Shown: positions 11,396 through 25,221, counted from the first letter of the stretch. The stretch: 64,000 nucleotides of DNA from Marthasterias glacialis (GCA_911728455.2 OU452219.1:23743219-23807218); one strand, 5' to 3'. Numbers and translations are program-made. The notes: generated by a model not told the origin, from the sequence alone.

Positions 11396-12761
11396 TATTC
11401 AATGTCTGTAACGCTTGATAAGTTAAACCTAATGCACATTGTTCATGTATGTTCACCGAACATACATCTGTAGCCACGCCCAAAACCCAAGTTAATAATT
11501 CACTATTCTTTTTGCAAATTGTACATCCATGGACATCTTTTACAAGTGGCATACATTTATTGATAAAATTGGGCATTGGTTCCACGAACTACCCTCTTTT
11601 TTTATTTCCATGCCCGCTGATTAAAGTGCTGCATGGAGAAACAACAAAATCAAGATTGCCAGTTGCCACACGTTGTTCCAAGGATGCCTGAGACTGCATG
11701 CTCAGCCCAGACTAAGTTAGCAGACTTGATTCTGATAGAGACAACCATGTGCCCACCTCCTTGTGGAGAGGTTGGTTCTTACTTCTTACATTGAAGACAG
11801 GCAAAATGTATCTTTATCGTGTTGATAATAAAATCGCGCTGTTCCCCAACCCCATTGTTTACATTAAAAGCTTGCCATTATTTGACTCTCCTATAGTAGT
11901 TAAACTCACATATTTACCTGTATTTGGGTAAACATACAAGGTATAAACATGATGTTGATTGATGAGACTGGATGAAACTCACACTCTTGTAAACATTTGT
12001 CGTTGTTTTGAATCTGAAGATGTTCGGTGACTCTGGTCTAATGTTTGCATTTCAACTGCCTAATTAAACTAATCTACAGTTTAGGGCATCTTGATTTTTT
12101 ATTACAACTTCCATCTATTTGTCCTCTTTAATTCATTCATCAATTTTATGGTTACATTTTTTTAATGATTTGCATTTAGCGTATAGCGTAATGCATTAAT
12201 CAAGTAGTTGTTAAATTGATAGCATGTTCTTGTGAGTTAAGTTACTGCTAATTCCAGTTGCAATGTTAGGCTCACCGTTTCACAATTTATCCATCATTCA
12301 TACAGTACATCCTCAATTAAAATTTTATCTCAGTGCTGGTGCAGTTATCTTTTTTTTTTCCTTGCATGAGTGATGAGTGACATGTAAACCCCATCATACA
12401 GACTGCGCTTGTAAAACCATTCAAGTAAAGCAAAGTATACATGTATACATGCACATGTACATGCGTACAGATAGATGTACATGTACATGTACAGCACATG
12501 TATGTAACAAACCAAGGTAAGAGGTGAGAATGTTTTGTAAGATGAGAATGGATACAGCCAATTTTGTTTTTCTTTGTACATGTAACTCATCGTAAAATTT
12601 AGTCTGCACAACATCCAGCAAGAAGCGCCTGCATGTTGACCATGTACTTCCCCCTTTGACTGCCCTGATGTCCAAAGAACATAACTTGTTTGGCGATCGA
12701 GAGATAATTTTGGAAATCTCATTTTCATCAACTGGTTCAAAGATTTTTTGTAAGATGAGAA

Positions 12762-12930
12762 CTGGGTCCAATTTTATAGAGCTGCTTTTTTTAAGCAAAA
12801 AGTAGCCAAGCATAAAACAATTTTGCTTACCAGAATAAGGTTACATGTACCCGCCAAAATACCATATCAAAACGGTACTATCTTTGACTGGTTTCCTGCT
12901 TACTTTTGCTTCTTAAACAGCTTGGGCACC
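12762..12930. mobile_element. Palindromic MITE family E (GGGCCCAATTTCAT type), copy 1
   Basis: Starts CTGGGTCCAATTTTATAGAG then CTGCTT, and ends TTCTTAAACAGCTTGGGC. The order of internal blocks (AAGTAGCCAAGCA, TTACCAGAATAAGGTTAC, TGACTGGTTTCCTGCTTA) matches the better-preserved copy at 59118-59311. It is diverged and non-coding. A minus-strand open frame crosses it and is not a gene. Confidence 0.75.
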
Positions 12931-12996
12931 AGTGTTTATGTCACTACAGCATACACGCAACATGAACAAGATTGAGGCAGCATGGCAGCTGTGTGG

Positions 12997-13138
12997 TCTG
13001 GGCCTAATTTCTTGGCACTGTGCTTACTGCTGAATTCTGCACTAACCCCCCCCCCCCAAAAAAAATAAAAATTACGTGCTTTTACAGGGCACAGTAAGCG
13101 CAGAATTTTGTGGTGAGTAGCCCCATGAAACTGGGCCT
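12997..13138. mobile_element. Palindromic MITE family E, copy 2 (diverged)
   Basis: Begins TCTGGGCCTAATTTCTTGGC and ends CCCATGAAACTGGGCC. Inner arms include GCACTGTGCTTACTGC and GGGCACAGTAAGCGCAGAAT. Twelve Cs followed by an A-rich run sit at the centre (13046 onwards), so the loop has been altered by a homopolymer expansion. It has the same terminal inverted repeats as copies at 12762, 53294 and 59118. Confidence 0.75.
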
Positions 13139-14693
13139 AGATCTTCACTCAGTATGCCCACATTCTACGCTTGCACATGCCTTTGTGTGGTCCCAGTATG
13201 ACTTTACACATTACGCACTCCGTTCATTGACTCTGGAGATAGCTCATGTATGCATCCACAACAATGGTGTTCCCCATTCGTACCTTGAAGGGTCAGATTT
13301 ATTTACTCTGCTGATATACAGTTCGGAGTAATGCGAGAACTTTGACTCGAAATTCAATGATGGACACTCTCATGATAGCCGAAGAGCGGATTTCTACAGT
13401 ATGAAAGAAAATATTGTAGAATAACATTTAATAATGTGCAAAATAAGTTTAATACAAGAGTGGAAAACTGTAGAGAAATATATCGTGATACCTTTTGGGG
13501 GTTAATTTTGACCAAACGCTGTTGGTGTAAACTTAAAAATAAATAAATGAAACATGCATTTATTGATAAGGGGAAATTTGTTTTACCCTTCTCTTTTTTG
13601 ACCCAGGTTTATTATAGCATTTACATGTAGATGGGGTTTTGGGTTCCCATTCAAGCTCCATTCCTCCCATATTATTGAATCAGAATCTTTCACATCAGAT
13701 AAATGTTGCCAAATAATGATAAATGGCAACAAGCACTTCAAAAATGCCATAGAAATACACACTTCAGTTTTGACACTGATAACGCTGTTATTAGCAAAGT
13801 TGTTTTTTTCGTCTGCTGCTTTGATAATCTTTGGCAATTTATCAAATGTGAACAATGCCTTGAAGACCTTAGCTTGCTTGTATTGGTCATGGGCACTATT
13901 GAATTGAGCATGTATACTGTACACATTGACTTTGTAAAAGGCAGTTTGTCCCTCGCGCGTTGCTTGACAGCTTCTCCGTCACGAGTGTAGGTCCTGCGCA
14001 CTGCCTAAAGTGAGGGGCGTTGTGTCCAGAGTCCCATGTCTGATTGCATGTGGGTCTACAAACTCACACTACAGGGATTTAAAACCGCGTAGATGGCGCA
14101 TAGTCCAATTATAGCACAGCCGGAATCGAAGATCAGATTGGATTACACGTTGAAATAGACTACTTATGTGCATACAGGGAATGTGTGTGGCTATAGTGTG
14201 CACAGAGCAGTGTGAAGGCTGGGTGCCTGTCAAAGCACTGTGTCAGCCTTTGATTAACATTTTGAACAATTTTTTTATAAACAAATCACACACTCTGATG
14301 CTAGTATTGACACGCATAACAGTATGAAGTACAGAGAATTCATGAGCTTAAATTAAATGTATTAATTGTTGCACAGTGGATGGAAGCTGCATTTTAAAAA
14401 TCGATTAAAATTTGTTGAGAACCCTCGAGAATGGGCATAGTTCCAATACTTACACTATGGTAATTTTACTATGGCTTTTTTGAGACGGACATGTACATGT
14501 CGGCTATTGTGTATTTGCCATGTAGTTCCCAGGTACTACTGCTGCGATCAGCAGAGCATTTAAAAGAATCCAGATAATTTGGTTGTGCTTTAGACCTGTT
14601 GGCAAAGTACATCATGTAAATTCATTTAACTGTCCCCGATGAATTGTCACACTTGCGATTTTCAACAAGGGAAGTTGTTTTCAATGGTCATAA

Positions 14694-14868
14694 TTCACCC
14701 AATTCGCCTGACATCACAATGACCTTGGGTGTGCCATTTTGGGAGTCAGTTTACCCTTGTGTGTGTTGTTCGGTGTTGTGCAAATTTGAGGGGATGCTGC
14801 GTTCCGACTCCTAAAATGGTGAGCATGGCAGACAGTATCCATGTGTGACGTTGGGGCAAAGGGTCAAT
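14694..14868. mobile_element. Palindromic MITE family B (TTGACCC type), copy 1
   Basis: The left end reads TTCACCCAATTCGCCTGACA then TCACAATGACC. The right end reads ATGTGTGACGTTGGGGCAAA then GGGTCAAT. Inner arms are CATTTTGGGAGTCAGTTT on the left and CCGACTCCTAAAATGGTGAG on the right. Related copies lie at 28227-28395, 51821-52028 and 61001-61230. Confidence 0.75.
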
Positions 14869-15015
14869 ATCTACATTGTCTGTTCTCATGAGCGCTTTTG
14901 GCGCGTTCATGTTGTGCATACGTGCATTAAATAGTCATGTGTCATGCGTCATGGTAGAAACACAGCACACACCATACATATATGTGCAACTTTATATAAT
15001 TATAACATGGTATGA

Positions 15016-15144
15016 GGGTGGACAGTCGATATTAGCTCCCTGAGGTATGTATTGGAAGTTGACAAACTAGTTCCTGAGGCAAAGCTGAGGGAACTAGTTT
15101 GTCAACTCCCAATACCGAGGGGAGCTAATATGGACTTCCCATCC
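15016..15144. repeat. Long imperfect hairpin
   Basis: The left arm runs GGTGGACAGTCGATATTAGC then TCC. The right arm runs GGGGAGCTAATATGGACTTC then CC. Between them TTGACAAACTAGTTCC pairs with GGAACTAGTTTGTCAA. The centre GAGGCAAAGCTGAGG resembles the reverse complement of the CTCGGCTTCGCCTCG centre of hairpin family D. A further inverted pair, ACTATACCTCATAACTTCTC (15171) and ATGAGGTATAGAGAGTATAA (15575), suggests a larger element extending to about 15595. Confidence 0.75.
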
Positions 15145-18100
15145 GAAATAAACCGTGTTATATTTGTTTTACTATACCTCATAACTTCTCTAGTTCGACA
15201 TCATTGAGCTTGAGAAAATGCGGATTGACATTTACGCGGATTGACATTTACGTGTAATTAAGCAGCCATCTTTTCATGTGTATCAGCTAGCTAGACGCGA
15301 TGTTTACGCGTGAGCACAATCATATTAAGCTTACTACATACCCGTGCGACAGTTCCATGATTGTTTTGTAAAGCGCGTGCGTAGTAGACTACTACACATT
15401 TGTATACCCTGTGCGTGAGTGACCGCACAGGTGACCCATGTGACAGTCTACGACGCATGCGTATTTACCCTGTGGGTCTATATTGGCATGCTCGCTAGGT
15501 AAACAGCAAAAATAGCATCTGGCACGTGATGGTGAATGGACCAGTGAGACTTTGGCTCTCGTTCATGAATATGTATGAGGTATAGAGAGTATAAACAACC
15601 GTTTACCTACAGGAAACTTACGGCCATTTTGACCTCATTGAGGGCGTTGTACTTATCTCAATAGGACTCATAATCAGATGCATAATTCAGGTCTATAATA
15701 AATTAGTATAATAGCAACTAAGCATGCACTCTGTTGAAACCTTCAAAAAATGTAAATAAAAGCAAACAGCCGATTAGGTTGCAAATATAAGAGGGAAAGA
15801 AAATATTGTTCTATTTGAGTTTTATTATTTAAAAAAAAAACATTTTTGCTGGCAGGATGAGAATTGTTATCACATGCGCTAGTAGAATAGAAAAAAAATA
15901 TTGCAAGTCTGTGGCATATCCAATTATTGGACATAGAGGCGCTATACTTATCCGTATTCAACTGGAGCATGTTTAATTAACTTTTATTATTGTACATTCA
16001 CTTACAAAGAAATTCTGCCCTAGTGCAGCCATCTTGTCAGGTCAATGGAATGAAGCAACAACCTTGTTCTTGTGGGTGTATCGATCTCACCACATCATTT
16101 TTATAACCAGCTTTTCTCAGTCATAACCCCTGCAATTGTGCAAAAATACGGCACAGTTTAATAGCCCATATGACGAGGCGCCATCTTAAACAAAACTGCA
16201 ATGAATCTTGGAAACAAAGTACTGCAACAAAATCAAGTTGCCAAGATAGACGCCATGCTGTAGTTTACATGTAACTATGCCAGGTTTTACGTTGTGTACC
16301 GCTTGGCTTCAAAATCAGCAAGCCATGAAGGTTGCCGATGTTGTTTGGACACGGATTTCACTCAGAATCCTTTGCAATGGGCTAATGGGTATGAGGTTGA
16401 TCCATTCTATACACATGCTCAAGGGTCCTGGTATAATAGCCATACAGCATGCTGCCCATGAGAACGAGGCTGACAAGTCAAGGATTGGAAGAACAAAATC
16501 TAATGGCTCCCTTTTTGTTAACTAAGCACTGGCAGACATCTTGGGGAATGTAGCGAAAATGACAATTATGTAATTGTATGAAAAAATTATTATTATGAAT
16601 TATGAGAGGCAATACGCATATTAGCCAGTATCCCAGTGTGATGTCACAAGCTCAAACATCACCTTCACAGAGGTCAAAAGAACGTGTTGGCCCATTGCGC
16701 TGTTCTCATACGTTGATACGCGTACGCATGCGCTCATGTACATTTCAACCTCGGCAACGAGTATGGCGACAAATGCAGGTGGTCTTTTGAACCCACTCTA
16801 AGCTTTGATGAGATCCATAATACCAATATATCATGTGAGTGGAGTCTCCTCAATTCCAATCCTAATCTTTCCATTAGATTCCACTCTCATAGGTGTGTAT
16901 CCTGTTACTTTATTCATGCTCTGAGCTTGCTATTTCTGCAGAAAATCAACCCCACTGAAAATCTATCTTGGTCATTACCAGGCACAAGTACAAGGTCACT
17001 AACCATGCAGAGGTCGGTATCATTGCCAATTTTACCATAAAAAAAGGGCAGTTGGATGGACTTTTTTTCTGCAGGAAACCAATCTGCTTCATGTTACATA
17101 TCACCAGTTGGCAAGACAATTGGGCATGTGTTTTCACCATAAATTTTATCGCTCCTGGATTTGCTATAGAAAGAAAAAAACGCTTTATGTTTATTGCCTG
17201 CTTAAAGTGAAGGTGATGCATTTAGATGCTTGGAAAAAGTATTGAATTCCAATTCATTGTTTATTGAGAGGAATTTCTCAAAAGAAGCTGTTAATTGTCC
17301 CTAGAGGCAGCAGATCTGCCAAGGAGATGGCTAGTATTGGTCAAGACATTTGTTGACAACTTTTGATTCTCAACATGCTAGATATGACTAATTGAGACTG
17401 TACTTGAATAACATGACTTGCAAATTTGAAATTTTACTGAAATGGGATTCAGCAGTACCTTTTTTTTAGAGACCTTTGCACCGAAGTGTTATTTTCAGCA
17501 GTTTCTGCTTACCTGTGTTTGACCTTGGAGCTTGGCTGATGTCATGTTTACCAGCACATCTTGTAGTTTTGTACAATGCCTGTGCTGTACACAAAAACAC
17601 CCTAGCGTGAAGTGACACTCGCCCTCACAAAGTATGAAATTTGTCACATGCAATCAAGTCAATCCCGCCGCCATACATTTACAGCAAGACATCCACCAGC
17701 TCATCAAACTTCATGAAAATGCTGATATTACTATAACATGGTCGGCGTATGCGGCACGTCCGGGGCAAATAATCTTTCAAAGTGTCCCGACACGGACAAC
17801 TCATTCATTTGGATGATTTAAGACCCCACTGGAATGGCTTCATGAATTCATCAAGAGCGGCAAATAAATTCTCACTAGTTTTTTTTTTTTTTTAATATGC
17901 CGACGCGTTATTCTGATTTGGACTCATCGGGAAAAATTCAGCAGAGGACCCCGGCGAGATTCACTGTATAGCATAATTAGGCATTAATCAATAAAGATAT
18001 GAGTATGACAATGTGCAACCCTTGTGTAAGGTTTAAACGAGAAACTATGAACCCAAATGACCGACTGTAAATGTCAGTGGGGCGCTGCCAGAGCATCGTC

Positions 18101-20448
18101 ATTTGAAGAATGCAATTTGCGGTGCAGTGGTCTCTTTCGTGCAAAAAATCTGCCAATTATTTTGATGCTGTATGCTTTGACGAATGAAGGCTATGTACGA
18201 GCTGGAAAAAAAGTACATCCACATATTGGGGCTGTCAACATATTCTGCTTGTACAGGAAGCAGCATGCACAGTAAATGTGCATGAGATGTGAGAAAGCAC
18301 AGTGAAAGATTTATCAGTACCAGAAATATGGGAACAGCATTTTTCTCTTCCAAATTGTGCCTGAATCCAGCTTTTTAAAAATTGCCTTACTAAGCATGCT
18401 AAGGAATGCAAATACTTTATACAAAATCAAATCAGAACATGCTCTTGAAAACATCAGCACTCTCCCCAATAAATTTTCACTGGTTACAGTATTCAGGTAC
18501 ATACACATGTATGTAGTTTCAATTTACATGTATGTCTCTTGAAAATGGAGGATTGAAATGTAAAAAAACTCTCCTGAAAACCCATAAATGAACTTTCTCT
18601 TTAAAATTGATACAGGTACATAAGCATACAATATACCAACTAAAACAATTCATATCAAATATGTGTACACGCACCTTGTGTACACAGTGCAATGGTATCA
18701 AGTCAAACTGATGTTATATGCAATCATCAGTCCCTTTTGAAAATGCACCATATTATTGTCCGTCAAGCTACAGTGCACAATGATATACATCCAATGAATC
18801 AATAAAGTTTCCAATGTAGATTGACTTGAAATCGTTTTTCCAGATTCGACACATTTTACACACTTTATTTCTAATCAACAGCCTCGCTTTGTCACTTTAT
18901 TGTTACAGGGTGTAAAGTATTTGTGTTCATCAATGTATTGGAGGAAAGGAACAAAGTAACATGTCCGAAATACATAAATTCTATTGATTTGATTCCGTAC
19001 AGACACTGCTCATTGTTTAAGAGAATCTTCTATTGAACATATTGGGTGATTTTATGTTAACTAATAATTAAAAAAATCCTGCAACATGACCATATATTTT
19101 GCACATTTAGAATAAATAACACATTTATGTTTAGCTGTATGCGTCTGTATCAAATCTCAGCAAAATCTTTGGAAATAGTGTAGATGAAGTTAAAATACAT
19201 ATAAATTTAAGTTTTGCAATTAGGACTATCAAAATTAATAAATAGTGCTCTCTGTTTCTTGCTTATAACTCCTCTCAGGGACACTGCAAATTTACATCAT
19301 AAAATCAAGTCAAAACAAGCGGTACTTTGATCTTGTAAAAGAACAATCCAGATATTAATAACAAGCAAATGAAAGAGGCATCTCAAAAGCTATCCAACAA
19401 ATGTATATGGTACAGTGGTTTGTCATCTCGAATGAGAAAAACAAAAGCAACGAGCAAAACAGACAAACAAGCAACCAACCAAAGGAGACGCAGTCAAAAA
19501 GGAAAACACACTTTGATAAATTTTACATAGAATTTGAAAATTGCAATCGATACGATCCACCCCCTCATCACTTTAATCCAAAACCACAAGTCTGTGTGAT
19601 ACTTCATTGTCATTTTGCCTGACGTGCTCTTTACGTCTTGTTGCTTTAAATGCTAAAATTTATCGTAGTAACAAATTTTGATTTTTTTTAAAAGATGATA
19701 AATACGTAGGCCGTGTTACATGTTTTTTGATACCCAAGTAGGTCTATACCCAGGAGGTCTTTCAATATGCGCCCACCAATTCAATCCTGATGGGTTTTGT
19801 ACGTACTTCTTTAAAGGTAAACCCCAGTGGGGATTGGTCCATGTTGGCACTGGCTCTACCTCTGTGATTATCGCCTGTGGCTGGAAATTAGTGTCAACTT
19901 GAATTGGGCTTTCCCTCAATGAGTGTTCAACAAACCTACATGCACGTGTCTCTCAGATTTAACTTTAGTCTTATAAGTGGTAAAATACATGTGATTAGGA
20001 TTTTGTTCTCATTATTTCGTGATATGTCTGTGATGCTCAGTGTGAACCATCCTCAAGTTTGGTCTTGTGAAAAGTATAAGAATATGCATATTATATATCA
20101 ACAGGATTTTTCTTTGTGGAATTTATCAATAGCAAGATGAACCTTGTATTTAATAATGAAACTTGCTTTTGCTTTATCACCACATGAAGATAGTTTGCCG
20201 TCGTTTTTTCAGCTGTGGGCAAGTTCCTTCAAGGAATAACTATCATGCGCAATGAAGTTGAAGTGCGAACGACTCTAGTCATGTCGCGTCAACGCGACCA
20301 CGTGAAAACGGCAAAATCAACGTTATCACTTTTCTGATAACTGGTCCCCTCTACCTGTGCTTATGAAATGGCTATTGGTAACCAGTAATGTGACCAACCT
20401 CAATAGGCTGGTCACGAATAGTCAACTAGACTAGTCCAACCATCCTTG

Positions 20449-20527
20449 AGTTCGATCAGGTTTAGTCGAACCATTTATTTCTATCTCCATGGTCAAACTA
20501 TGGTTAAACGTGGTCCTTGATCGAACT
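20449..20527. repeat. Inverted repeat
   Basis: AGTTCGATCAGGTTTAGTCG on the left pairs imperfectly with ACGTGGTCCTTGATCGAACT on the right, with GAACCAT and ATGGTT inside. It is a short imperfect palindrome, possibly a MITE remnant. No other copy is seen in the window. Confidence 0.55.
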
Positions 20528-21660
20528 TGCTCTACGCTTTGAATGTGAGAAATTAAGTCGAGTGCATTTTCTCTGTACTGTCTGGCAGCAGAATTAGTCA
20601 ATCAAATATTACAAACAAAGTCTGTATTTACTCCTCTCTCGTGATATTTACACAGAAACTCTTCCCAGAAACCGCAAAAAAACAACTTGCTTAATAAGCC
20701 ACTGAAAACCGCATTCCACTTAAGGTCCATCAAAATGTGCTACCACTAACAAAGATGCCATCATCAAAACGCAAACAAGAAAGCTTTTAAAAAGAGTATG
20801 GTTACACCATTAATCGATATGCTATCATTTGTTCGGAGGAAACTCACCCCACCAAGGTGAGTCTCATGCTTCTAGTTGAGTTGAAAACAAACAATTTATA
20901 AATGAAATAAATGGATTTTTTTTTAATTTGGTAGCACCTTTTCTTAAAGAGCCTAGAGTTTATGCCTCATGTGTAAACTTGTTTATTAATTACCACCTCG
21001 GCTTTCACAAGCACAAGCTAAAAGGGGTTTTGTGGGTTTGGGAAGATTTGATTAAATTACAACTTTGCCGTAATGAAGGTAAGTGCATCAGAGCCAAAGT
21101 CCCGATTTGGTGGTTGGGTCGTTAGAGCCTAGGTTTAAATTGCGGCAACGAGACATGTCATTGTTTAACAACCTGTCTGACTGAAGACCCAGAAGAATAC
21201 CAATTGCTTATCTGAAAGGTTACTCAAAGTGTGAAGTTATCACACTACACTGGTGAAGACCCGGATTGATATTCTATTTGGTTTGAAAGCAATTGCAATT
21301 ATCTTCACATTAACATTGAATATTTTGTTGTTGTGAATTTCAATGTTTACAAATGACATTAAAGCATCGGAGATATGTTAAAAAGAAAGCAGAATTAGCT
21401 GTTGCAAACTGCTTACCAATCAATGCAAACAATTGTTAATGGCGTCATGTTTCGACCCTAGCAGAGTATTTCTCAAAGGTAAAATCATTTAAAGGTAGGA
21501 TACAGGATTGGTATTCATCAAAACATTTTCTTTTTATTAGTATCAGTCTGAAAGCTTACTGATTATGAAGTTCATACCATTACAAATCTTCCATAGAAAT
21601 ATTTCTGTCTGAAATACTGTCAATGCTTTGAAAAATAGAATTTGGAGACCCCCATTTTAA

Positions 21661-21746
21661 TTTTGGTTGTAACAACCGAAATTAAGGACAATGTGTTGAC
21701 ATGCTGAAAAGTGTGCGTGGTTTTTCACTATTTTCTCCTAACTCAG
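21661..21746 (-). repeat. Dispersed repeat, copy 2 (inverted partner of 1531-1617)
   Basis: TTTTGGTTGTAACAACCGAA then ATTAAGGACAATG, GAAAAGTGTGCGTG and TTTTTCACTATTTTCTCC are the reverse complement of the copy at 1531-1617, with modest divergence. ACAGGATTGGTA near 21503 lies on the same side and in the same orientation as in copy 1, so the two segments have opposite relative orientation in the two copies. Confidence 0.6.
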
Positions 21747-24059
21747 AAAAAAAGAAATTCCCTTATTCGGGCATGTAGTAGTAACAACAAGATTAAATTC
21801 TTATCCAAATTTTGTTTGGTTCTTTTTCTTTCTTTCTAAAGAATTATTGATGTGGAATGAGGGCTTGGAATTTCAGGAATTTCAGGACTTGAAGGAACAA
21901 TGACAAATTTTAGGAGAAAAGGAAACAACAAAAAAGGCCTATATTTTTAAGAATGTTTGTGAGAATAGAGTCACAAGATTCTAGGTAAAGGTGCAGACAT
22001 GGCCTTCATGGTCTCTGTTCAATACAGATAGCCTGAAAGACGTACATGTACTTGTATGTAGGAAACACAGTCCGGATGAGACACTAAAACCTCACTCCAT
22101 CAATTCAAGAAGAACATGTTGTTGTACATGAAGATGCTTTCATGCAGAAGACATCCATTTCTACACACTATCCCTTTAATGAGGAGATAAGACAATTATG
22201 TTCAAACTTAAGAACATTCAGCTCCGATTCAGTTCGGGTGGTAGGGGGGGAGGGCAGGGGAAGAATTTCTCAAGAAGACAAAGCACTACTGAACCATGGG
22301 GGAGATGCAATACAAGATGACACAACCGCATCAATGTTGCATCTGTGCAGCAGCGATCCAAGAACGAGATAATTGTACGCATCCTTATTCCCATCCTTGG
22401 CAAATCCATTAAGAAGAACCCCGAGATATTACAGCCAGGCAAGACGACAGGGGGGGGGGGGAGTCGGTTAAAGAGAGACAAACCATGTCTGACGAGCCGT
22501 GCCTGACGTCAGAACCTGACAGCCAAAATGGTTCGGCCGATCTATTTTTAGGAGAGCAATCTTCTCCTGAATAGGTCTTCTTTTTTACTCCCTTTAGTGA
22601 CGTTTATGGAGGTTGACATTTCAGTGCTGGCATGCTGTCGTTACATACACTTAAGTATGGGTGTAAGAAGAATGTTTTTTTTTCCCCCTCTCTCTCTCTC
22701 TCTCTCTACTCCTGACTGTGTGTTGCATTAGCATTACAGTAAACTAAGCTATCAATCTGTAGAAATGAACATGGTCTGCTTGTTCAAAGCTCTGTGTACA
22801 ATTGTAACATTTACTGGTCCATTAGGACAGGGATGTAAACGTACATGTTTTATCTCAGTGCATGTTTAGTTACATGAGGTACACTCAACGTTTACTTACA
22901 TGTGTATAGAGCGTCTTGTTTATTCAAGGGTTAGGTTTTAAAATATTGATACTCAGTTACATCGTACTTTGACTTTTACATCCACTCTTTTAGCAGTATA
23001 ATTTACACATAATGTTTGCGTAGGCAACTAAATATGGGAAATTATTTCATTATTTCATGTACAGGACGTTGATTATCATCCTTGTACACTGCACAGTATT
23101 ATTTTATCAAATTTAAAGTTACAAAAATATATATATAGCTGAATCCTTATTTCATTTAGCATTTTTTTGTGACTTAAAGGAGAAAAAAATGATTGATTAA
23201 ATTACTTCCAACAAACTGGTATCCCTGCGGAGGGGAAGATGCAATGTTGATAGAAGTAATGACCATATGAAGTTACAATTTGGTTGGTTAAAATTGTATT
23301 GTCTAGTTATTCTTGAGCCCTGGAATAGATTTTGAAGTGATTAAAATCTTTGCAAGAAAAATGATCACAGTCCGACAGTGTATTTTTGTGAACTGTTTTT
23401 CCTTAGTGTACTTCTAGAGAACGGAAACACTGACTTGCAATTGTGGTGAAGATCTCAGACACGGTGTGGGTGCACATTCATTGCATATATCCAGACCCCA
23501 CTCAAGATTTAACCTCTGACCTCTGTGGCCCCAGGAAACCGCTTTGGGAGGTAAACGTTAGCCGTTGGGCGTAGTTAACATGTAAATATCTCAATGAAGA
23601 TGTAATTTATTCGCTTGGAGAAGGATTGTGAAAGTGGTGGTGCACAGCGCTGGTGAGGAGCTGATAGGTTGCTGATAGCTTTGTTCTGAATGGTCGTCAC
23701 ACACCTGACAAAAAGAAACTATGGTGCCACAATTCCTGAGACCTGTTCAGTCTGACATGTTGGTGAGGGTGTGTAATTCTAAGGTGGATCACCAGCTAGT
23801 AATTCCAACTGGTGTTAAAAGGTGTCATAAAGTTATTTTTTAATTACATTTTTTTTGACATGATATGCTGAAATTTGTTACTATCAATAACGAAATCAAC
23901 AAATTGAGTCAAGAAAATCAGTCAGAAACCCAAGTTTCTGATACCTGTGTTTTTTTTTTAAATTTCTTTTATGGAAGTCGCCAGACACACAAGGCCAGTA
24001 AGCCACTCAAGGTGTGGGCTACAAATCAACAGTTTTGTCCAGGGGCCGTTGCCACCTAC

Positions 24060-24300
24060 TCCTTGGGCTGAAACAGGGTAACCCCCTTTACAGTCCGTTA
24101 GGATGTAGGCTTGGGTATCATCCATAAGAAGCCTGGCTGGTAGAGTAGAAAGCTTTACCTCCCCAACTTTTACGAAGCAACTATGGTTAAGTGCCTTGCT
24201 CAAGGACACAAATGTCATGACCGGGACTCGAACCCACACTACGATGACTCAGCCACCAGAGCTTGAGTCCGACGCACTAACCACTCGGCCACGACACGCC
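24060..24300 (-). mobile_element. tRNA-derived SINE with Leu/Ser-like head
   Basis: On the minus strand the head reads GTCGTGGCCGAGTGGTTAGT then GCGTCGGACTCAAGCTCTGG, and after a long variable arm GTGTGGGTTCGAGTCCCGGT. This is close to a tRNA-Leu or tRNA-Ser gene with a long variable arm. Next come GTGTCCTTGAGCAAGGCACT and TAACCATAGTTGCTTC, shared with the SINE at 2101-2370. The sequence beyond the tRNA part and the imperfect cloverleaf make a retroposon the better call than a functional tRNA gene. Confidence 0.8.
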
Positions 24301-25221
24301 ACAAAATGTTAGTGAAATGCTGTTGTTTTGGCAAAATCTGGAACAATGCAACGGACTACAAATTCAACAGGTTTTTGTTTTTGTTTTGTTAACATGTATT
24401 ACAGATATCAACATATCAAGTAAAAAAACCAACAAAAAACCAACAACATTCAGAAAACAGATTACAGATACCTGTTTTCAAAAGCAGTGCTTCACCCACA
24501 CCTAGATGTTGTCTTGCTTTATCTTGAAACTTCAACTTTATTCATCGTAATTTCTTAATGTGAATTGAGCTTGTTTTGTAATGACAATGATGTAATGATG
24601 ATATTTAATAATCTTTGTACCTCAATGACGACATTGAAATAAACGTAATGAAGTTTTTTGTGATGGTGTTGTTTGTTTTGGCAAAATACTGTACTGTGAA
24701 ATGGACTGAAACTTTCACAGTTGTTTTCACATACATGTATTGATGCATGACATAAAGCTTTGTATAAATGGTATATACCGTAGAAAGGGCATGTAAACCA
24801 CCATTGGGAGTTCTGTTGATTGTTTTGGAGATCAACTTCTACATGCACATGTTCTTCAAGCGTATCCCCAAGGAAAAATAAAAATAGTCAACAAATTATC
24901 GCAGTCAACTTGTAACTTTCAAAGTATTTTTAGATCGGTTTTGTTGTTGCCCATGGGCAAGTGACAAATTTGTAAAAATTGATGTAAACAAACTTGATCC
25001 TGCATGATGAGTTATTTTATCCCTGTTTTCTAGTAGACTAGCGAGATTTCAACCACATGGTTGTTGTTCCCCTAAGCTAATTTCTTATTGCGAACCTTCA
25101 AATCTTACTTTAAAAGAAACTGTCAATTGATGAGCATGTACCGTGTAAATATGGAATACACTTTTTTTTTCTTAGATTTATTTTGGTGCATGGATTTTTT
25201 TGTGACATTCCATGGTCTGTC

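Noticed and set aside
13583..13924. Overlapping open frames on both strands, 13583-14001
   Set aside because: Several frames are open at once in both directions with no domain, as expected for stop-poor chance sequence.
19720..19919. Opposed 60- and 67-codon frames in a GC-richer patch
   Set aside because: No family match and no clear splice sites. It could be a diverged repeat but no second copy is seen.
24185..24300. Possible functional tRNA-Leu/Ser gene on the minus strand
   Set aside because: The cloverleaf is imperfect and the sequence continues into a body shared with other SINE copies.
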